NCBI RefSeq assembly: GCF_023204835.1
Contig: NZ_CP096270.1
Location: 248,001-312,000 of the forward strand
Length of the DNA: 64,000 bases
Direction: 5' to 3'
Source of the DNA: Salinarchaeum laminariae
GTDB lineage: Archaea; Halobacteriota; Halobacteria; Halobacteriales; Salinarchaeaceae
This document shows positions 59,694 to 64,000 of this stretch, piece by piece. Position 1 is the first letter of the stretch, and every line of letters begins with the position of its first letter. The notes under the pieces are model-generated. The model did not search any database, was not told where the DNA came from, and saw only the letters and a program-made list of their open reading frames with translations. The position numbers and the translations under genes were made by a program.

Positions 59694-61050
59694 GGAGCCG
59701 GCGGACGACGTCGGCGATCAGGAAGCTGCGTCGTGCGATGCCAGCGATCCCCCGAACGTCTTCTTCGTCTGTATCGACTGCCTGCGGAGCGATTTCGTCG
59801 GGAGCGACCACGCCGACACGCCATTCATCGATAGCCTGGTCGAGCGCGGCACGCACTACGACTCGATGTTCGCGACTGCGACGACGACCACGCCCGCGGT
59901 CGCGAGTTTCATGACCGGCCGCTACTCCGAGGGCAACGGCGTTCACTCGCTGGACGAGGGGCGCCTCCGGGACGACGTGAGCACGCTCGCCGAGAGCTTT
60001 GCCGCTGCGGGGTACCAGACGACGGCGATGGTAACGGGACCGCTCGTCGAGGACACCGGACTCGATCGCGGGTTCGACGAGTTCCGCTACCGCGACCGCA
60101 CCGAGCTCCTGACCGGCGAGTGGGAGGGAACAGCCATAGACGTGATCGAGGACCTGGCCGACGCCGAGGACCCGTTCTTTTGCTTCCTCCACCTCTGGGC
60201 GATCCACAAGCCGATCGACGTACCGCCCGCGTTCGACGACCCCGAGTACGGCGAGACGCCCTACGCCCGCACGCTCTCCGCGCTCGATCGGTCGCTCGAA
60301 CGGCTCTGCGACCGACTTCCCGAGGACACCGTAATCGCGCTCCACGGCGACCACGGCGAGTCGATCACCTGGCTGCACAACCCCGTTCACAAGCTCGGCA
60401 AGTACGCACGAACGGGGTTGCGCTACTATCTCGGGATCGACACCCGCGGCGTCGAGCGACGGGTCGACCGGTTCGTCGCCGACCGGTGGCCGAGTTCGGT
60501 GCCGGACCGGTTTCTCGACGACCGCCACGGCGAGAACGTCGCCGATCACGTCGCCAACGTCCCCTTCGTTCTCTCGGGGCCCGGAATTCCGACGGCGAAC
60601 GTCGACGCGCAGGTCAGACAGGTCGACGTGTTTCCGACGCTGCTGGGCCTACTGGAGGAGAGCGATGCAGCCGAGGAGAAAGAGGGGGAAGCGGAGGGGT
60701 ATGAGAACGGGACAGCTGCCCCCGCCGAGTCCGTCGACGGCGAGCCATTGCTCCCACCGGCATCCGTCGAGGATCGAGACGTGTACATGCGCGCCTGTGG
60801 CGCCTCGCTGTTGAAACGGGAAAGCTGGGCTCGGGCAGTCCGCGCCGAGAAGAAGAAGCTCGTCGTCTACCCCGACCGGGACTGGGCGCCGGAGTTCTAC
60901 GACCTCGAACGCGACCCGCAGGAGCTCTACCCGCTCTCCGACGCCGAGGAGGAGATCGAAGCCTATCGCGAGCGGTTCCCGACGGCAGAGCTCACCGAGG
61001 GCGAGCGCCTCGAAATCGACGGGCTGCTCGAAGATCTGGGGTACAAGTAA
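59683..61050 (+). CDS. Alkaline-phosphatase-superfamily enzyme (sulfatase-like fold), second copy
   Basis: A 455-residue protein. NVFFVCIDCLRSDFVGSDHA contains the first metal Asp. TTTTPAVASFMTGRYSEGNG has Thr at the place of the sulfatase formylglycine Cys, as in LtaS/phosphoethanolamine transferases. CFLHLWAIHKPIDVPP and IALHGDHGESITWLHNPVHK carry metal His and Asp residues. The C-terminus ends LLEDLGYK, similar to the upstream gene (LQELGYKDAG), a tail shared by many haloarchaeal AlkP-type proteins in glycan clusters. Substrate unknown. Confidence 0.86.
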   Translation: MPGEEPADDVGDQEAASCDASDPPNVFFVCIDCLRSDFVGSDHADTPFIDSLVERGTHYDSMFATATTTTPAVASFMTGRYSEGNGVHSLDEGRLRDDVSTLAESFAAAGYQTTAMVTGPLVEDTGLDRGFDEFRYRDRTELLTGEWEGTAIDVIEDLADAEDPFFCFLHLWAIHKPIDVPPAFDDPEYGETPYARTLSALDRSLERLCDRLPEDTVIALHGDHGESITWLHNPVHKLGKYARTGLRYYLGIDTRGVERRVDRFVADRWPSSVPDRFLDDRHGENVADHVANVPFVLSGPGIPTANVDAQVRQVDVFPTLLGLLEESDAAEEKEGEAEGYENGTAAPAESVDGEPLLPPASVEDRDVYMRACGASLLKRESWARAVRAEKKKLVVYPDRDWAPEFYDLERDPQELYPLSDAEEEIEAYRERFPTAELTEGERLEIDGLLEDLGYK

Positions 61051-61082
61051 GCAGTTACCAGCCTCGAGAGGGCGAACCGTCG

Positions 61083-61532
61083 TCAGGGCGGGTTTGCTGC
61101 GCTATTCAGTTGATCGACATCGTCCTCGTACGCAGCTCGCCACATCGCCTGGACGGCACGGGTTACTAGTGACACCTCGTTCACGTCGATACACGACGGT
61201 TCGGCCGTCTCGGTGGCCGCATCAGGCGGGGGATGAAAATGGGCCTCCGGTGAGTGCGTATTCGGGTGGCGATCGAATCGCCAGTTGACGTCCGCAGTAT
61301 CGACGTAGTGAAACGAATACATTCCAAGCTCACTCCACTGGATATCGATTCGAGCAGCGTCTGCGTCGCCGAATCCGTCCGAGAGGCTGATCTGGAGTTC
61401 CGTGGGTGCGACGACGTCGTCGTACGACGTCGCTTCGACGAACGGCTCAAGTTCGAGCCAGAGATCGCGAATTCGCTGGAGAGCCGGAAGATAGATCTGC
61501 CCGAACGTACCGGCACGGTCGTGATCGCTCAT
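61083..61532 (-). CDS. Small protein paired with a winged-helix gene; TumE-like (DUF6516-like) toxin candidate
   Basis: A 149-residue protein starting MSDHDRAGTFGQIYLPALQR. The middle reads IDIQWSELGMYSFHYVDTAD, then NWRFDRHPNTHSPEAHFHPP. This resembles the TumE/DUF6516 pattern, with a predicted beta-sheet, an Arg-x-Asp pair and a His-rich HxHFHP-like end. The resemblance is by eye and must be tested. It overlaps the upstream regulator gene by four bases (ATGA), so the two are coexpressed. If it is not a toxin it is an uncharacterised haloarchaeal protein coregulated with its wHTH partner. Confidence 0.72.
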   Translation of the reverse strand: MSDHDRAGTFGQIYLPALQRIRDLWLELEPFVEATSYDDVVAPTELQISLSDGFGDADAARIDIQWSELGMYSFHYVDTADVNWRFDRHPNTHSPEAHFHPPPDAATETAEPSCIDVNEVSLVTRAVQAMWRAAYEDDVDQLNSAANPP

Positions 61533-62041
61533 GCGGTGAGATGGTGGCTGGCTTCGTCGTAGGCGAGTGCCGCCTGGGCGACAGCGAGATTCTGCCGCGT
61601 GGTTTGCCACGCGGTGAGATCGTCCCACCCATCCGTCTCGTCGGCGTCGAGTTTCTGGACGAGTTCCTCGGGCGAGACCACGTCGTAGCGGTTCTCGTAG
61701 CTCCGAATCTCGGATTTCATTCGCTCGATGCCGTCGAGCAACTCCGTTCGGTCCGCTTCGTCGCGAAGTTCGCGGATCCGAGACATCAGAATTCGGTCGC
61801 CATTGCGCCGGTACAACGTCGTCTGGCCGTCCGCATCCGTCTCGGCGAAGCCCGTATTCACGAGAGACTTGCAGTGACGACGTGCCGTGGGTTCGCTCAC
61901 GAGGGCCCGATCCCCGATCTCGGCTGCCGACTGCCCATCGTGGGTCTGTTCGACGATCTCGTACACACGTTCGAACGGCGTGGTGTCCTCTTTCCACTCC
62001 GCTTCGACGTGCTCGTTTACGTCGTCCCACTGATCGGTCAT
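61529..62041 (-). CDS. Winged-helix protein (DUF7342-like), possible antitoxin/autoregulator
   Basis: A 170-residue protein starting MTDQWDDVNEHVEAEWKEDT. The winged helix covers about residues 20-85 (FERVYEIVEQTHDGQSAAEI, then SEPTARRHCKSLVNTGFAET). The wing is TLYRRNGDRI, and the C-terminal half is a helical region (RIRELRDEADRTELLDGIER, WQTTRQNLAVAQAALAYDEA). This matches what I recall as the haloarchaeal DUF7342 family. It is first in a two-gene operon, with a palindrome at its promoter that suggests autoregulation. The ATG 62039-62041 fits a leaderless promoter; the frame is open upstream to 62194. Confidence 0.83.
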   Translation of the reverse strand: MTDQWDDVNEHVEAEWKEDTTPFERVYEIVEQTHDGQSAAEIGDRALVSEPTARRHCKSLVNTGFAETDADGQTTLYRRNGDRILMSRIRELRDEADRTELLDGIERMKSEIRSYENRYDVVSPEELVQKLDADETDGWDDLTAWQTTRQNLAVAQAALAYDEASHHLTA

Positions 62042-62072
62042 ACTGAGTGCTACGGGGTGCAACGACAAATAA

Positions 62073-62085
62073 TTTTCTAGGAAAA
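62073..62085. promoter_or_regulatory. Palindrome over the promoter of the wHTH/TumE-like operon
   Basis: TTTTC-TAG-GAAAA, extending imperfectly to AATTTTCTAGGAAAACT. It lies 32-44 bases upstream of the wHTH start codon, over the place of the TATA/BRE (minus-strand AAAATTATTT is adjacent). Good candidate operator for autoregulation. Confidence 0.55.
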
Positions 62086-62239
62086 CTATCCTTTCCCATA
62101 ACTGCTCGTGCAGCGCTGTGGGCCCCTGCTCCGCTACCGAATCACGGTACCCCGGATGGTCGGCGAGCGCGGGATCGTAGCGTGGCCGCTCCACACTGTG
62201 GTTCCCTCTACCCCGTCGTCGCGTCGGTCGTCGTTGCAG

Positions 62240-63991
62240 TTACGCCCCGCAATGCTCCCCGTCGCCGGCTGGCACCGTCGGTTGCATGACGACGATTCTG
62301 GGGTTGTTCGTGTTCCGTGACGGCGGTTCGAGCCGAAGTGCGCGCTCGAAATTCGCTTCTGCGTCGCGCTGGAGATTCGGATCGCTCGGACCGAACTCGG
62401 CGACGACCTCGTAGCCGGCCTCGCCGCCGAGCAGGGACCGGTAGAACGCGGTCCGGTTCGGCGAGACGACGGGATCCTCGAAGTAGCGCTCGTAGTGGAA
62501 ACTCGAGAGCACGAGGTAATCGGTCCGGTGACAGCGCACGCGTTCGAGGACGCGCTCCTTGCGCTCGGCGGTGTGTCTGTCGTAGAGCGGGTCGATCGAG
62601 GCCTGCGTGACGTTCGCGCCATCGGGCATCGAGGGGAGGTAGGTCGGTTTCGTGAGCAGCGTGACCTGCTCGCCATCGTCGATGTTCGCGTGGGTCCACT
62701 TGGAGGCATCGCCGCGAGACGTGCTCCAGGCGACCGCGCCGCTGGCGGTGTAAAAGAGGGAGAGCAGGAGGACGATCGCCAGCACCGGTCCCGCAACGCG
62801 ACGCACCGACGGACGACGCTCCGCGTCGATCGCCCAGCCACCGACGAGCCCGACGAACAGGGCGAGGAGCGGCACGATCAGCAGAATGCGGTTGTACTGC
62901 GTACTCGAGGTGAACGAATCGACGAGGAAGAAGGTGACCGCGAACCCGAGCGGATAGAGCGTGAACCGACTGATTCGGTCCGTGACGGCGAGTAGACCGA
63001 CGCCGACCGTCGCGAGGATCGAGAGCGCCAGCAGCGGCACGCCCAGCGCGGTGACGAGATGACCGAGGTGGGCGATCCAGCCCGGCTCGTTGGCCGCGTA
63101 GAAGGTCGCACCGCCGGACTTGACGACGAAGTAACGGCCGATCTCCGCGGCGTAGCGGTCGGGACGGACGAGCAGTGACGGCGTCGTCGCCACGTACGTC
63201 GCGATCGCGAGCGCGGGATACCGAACGAGGTCGCGGAGGGCATCCTGGGTCAGCAGTTCCCGTGGTTCGTACCGTCGGAAGGCCAGGATCGCGACGACGA
63301 ATACGAGAACGCCCGCGGTCGCCTTCGTCGAGATCGCGAGTCCCGTCGCCGCGGCGCCGTAGAGCATGAATCGGTCTTCGCCGGTGTCGTAGTGATACGC
63401 GAGCAGCAGGAAGGTCCAGATCACGAAACAGGCCACGACCACGTCCTCCGTCGCGTACTTCGCCGTCAGGACGAAACCGAGTGTGACCGAGAGCGTCGCG
63501 GGGGCGAGCACGCCAGCCGGACGCCCGCCGAGTCGCCGCGCGAGCAGCCCGACGCCGAGCACCGTGAGGAGCCCGGCGGTCGCGGAGACGAAGCGGCCCG
63601 ACGTCACCAGCAGGTGGTAGGTGTCGAGTAGCTGCTGGTTCGCCGCGGCCCACTGGCCGCCGGCGGTGTACTGCGAGACGCGCTCGGCCTCGGCGAGTAC
63701 CGCGTCGATCTGGCCGGTGACGAACCAGTACGCGCCGATCGGAAGCAGGACGACGAGATAGGCGACGACGAGCAGCCAGATGTGGAGATTCCCGCCCTTC
63801 TTGAACTCGGTCATCCCGTAGGGCTCCTGGGCGATCGTCAGCGGCTGGGTCGTCGCTGCGATCTCGTCCGGGATGAACTGGTAGGGCTCGACGCGCCAGA
63901 TGCCGAGATAGAGAAGCACTGCGGCGACGGCGAGCACGCCGGCGAGCCAGGGGTTTTCCCTGACCGCACGCCGGATCCGGTCGCGATGCAT
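62240..63991 (-). CDS. ArnT-like/PMT-type membrane glycosyltransferase (GT-C fold)
   Basis: A 583-residue protein with about 11 spans. PYQFIPDEIAATTQPLTIAQ has the acidic catalytic pair position of GT-C enzymes (extracytoplasmic loop 1). LLARRLGGRPAGVLAPATLS, then FVLTAKYATEDVVVACFVIW, are typical PMT/ArnT inner segments. The C-terminal extracellular domain (from about residue 415) is soluble. These enzymes move a sugar from dolichyl phosphate to a glycan, lipid or protein on the outer face, fitting with the dolichyl-phosphate sugar synthases in the window. Start ATG 63989-63991. Confidence 0.86.
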   Translation of the reverse strand: MHRDRIRRAVRENPWLAGVLAVAAVLLYLGIWRVEPYQFIPDEIAATTQPLTIAQEPYGMTEFKKGGNLHIWLLVVAYLVVLLPIGAYWFVTGQIDAVLAEAERVSQYTAGGQWAAANQQLLDTYHLLVTSGRFVSATAGLLTVLGVGLLARRLGGRPAGVLAPATLSVTLGFVLTAKYATEDVVVACFVIWTFLLLAYHYDTGEDRFMLYGAAATGLAISTKATAGVLVFVVAILAFRRYEPRELLTQDALRDLVRYPALAIATYVATTPSLLVRPDRYAAEIGRYFVVKSGGATFYAANEPGWIAHLGHLVTALGVPLLALSILATVGVGLLAVTDRISRFTLYPLGFAVTFFLVDSFTSSTQYNRILLIVPLLALFVGLVGGWAIDAERRPSVRRVAGPVLAIVLLLSLFYTASGAVAWSTSRGDASKWTHANIDDGEQVTLLTKPTYLPSMPDGANVTQASIDPLYDRHTAERKERVLERVRCHRTDYLVLSSFHYERYFEDPVVSPNRTAFYRSLLGGEAGYEVVAEFGPSDPNLQRDAEANFERALRLEPPSRNTNNPRIVVMQPTVPAGDGEHCGA

Positions 63992-64000
63992 CTACCGCGG

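Noticed and set aside
1-64000. tRNA, rRNA or other standard RNA genes
   Set aside because: I looked for T-loop GTTCGAATC/GTTCAAATC patterns with matching acceptor stems on both strands. The few hits lie inside coding sequence without a cloverleaf. Reading by eye can miss intron-containing tRNAs.

Overview
The window comes from a high-GC halophilic archaeon (class Halobacteria). The evidence is the strongly acidic proteins, the leaderless genes with a TATA-like element about 25-32 bases upstream of the start codon, archaeal informational genes (class I lysyl-tRNA synthetase, proteasome beta subunit, L44e, S27e, aIF2-alpha, Nop10), an AglB oligosaccharyltransferase, Tat lipoproteins, and several families known mainly from haloarchaea. 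The left edge cuts a heme-binding Cld/ABM protein and the right edge falls just after the start of a membrane glycosyltransferase. I see no rRNA, tRNA, CRISPR array or intact insertion sequence.

Bases 1-31,400 are mostly core genome: a PadR regulator, a site-2 protease, two lipoproteins, lysS-pyrH, small zinc proteins, a PAS histidine kinase, psmB, a PEP synthase, a winged-helix regulator divergent from an ABC-2 exporter, a stand-alone lycopene-cyclase half domain, thiI, a Gdx-like SMR exporter, and a translation operon (rpl44e-rps27e-aIF2alpha-nop10). At 25.0-29.7 kb, a GMC oxidoreductase pair and an iron-type ABC permease diverge from one promoter carrying a DtxR/SirR-like palindrome. The same palindrome sits at the promoter of the neighbouring glycosyltransferase gene.

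Bases 31,500-64,000 are a surface-glycan region. AglB and an AglG-like transferase are followed by four GT4 glycosyltransferases, a flippase, a FkbM-like methyltransferase, two deacetylase-fold proteins, and a three-gene epimerase operon that begins with an SQD1/SqdB-like UDP-sulfoquinovose synthase. Alkaline-phosphatase-superfamily enzymes, an AglD-like membrane protein, a DUF2304-GT2 fusion and an ArnT-like transferase complete it. Together they look able to make nucleotide sugars (including a sulfonated one), build lipid-linked glycans, flip them, move them to protein and decorate them. The last section also holds a wHTH/TumE-like gene pair resembling a toxin-antitoxin operon, with a palindrome at its promoter.

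The glycan region has clear signs of turnover. One GT4 gene has a GC-rich 5' third and an AT-rich remainder followed by an AT-rich methyltransferase gene, while a GC-rich, decayed copy of the same C-terminal half lies 1.2 kb further on. There are also frameshifted remnants of a DUF2304 gene, a SAM methyltransferase and an AlkP-family enzyme, plus low-GC intergenic DNA.
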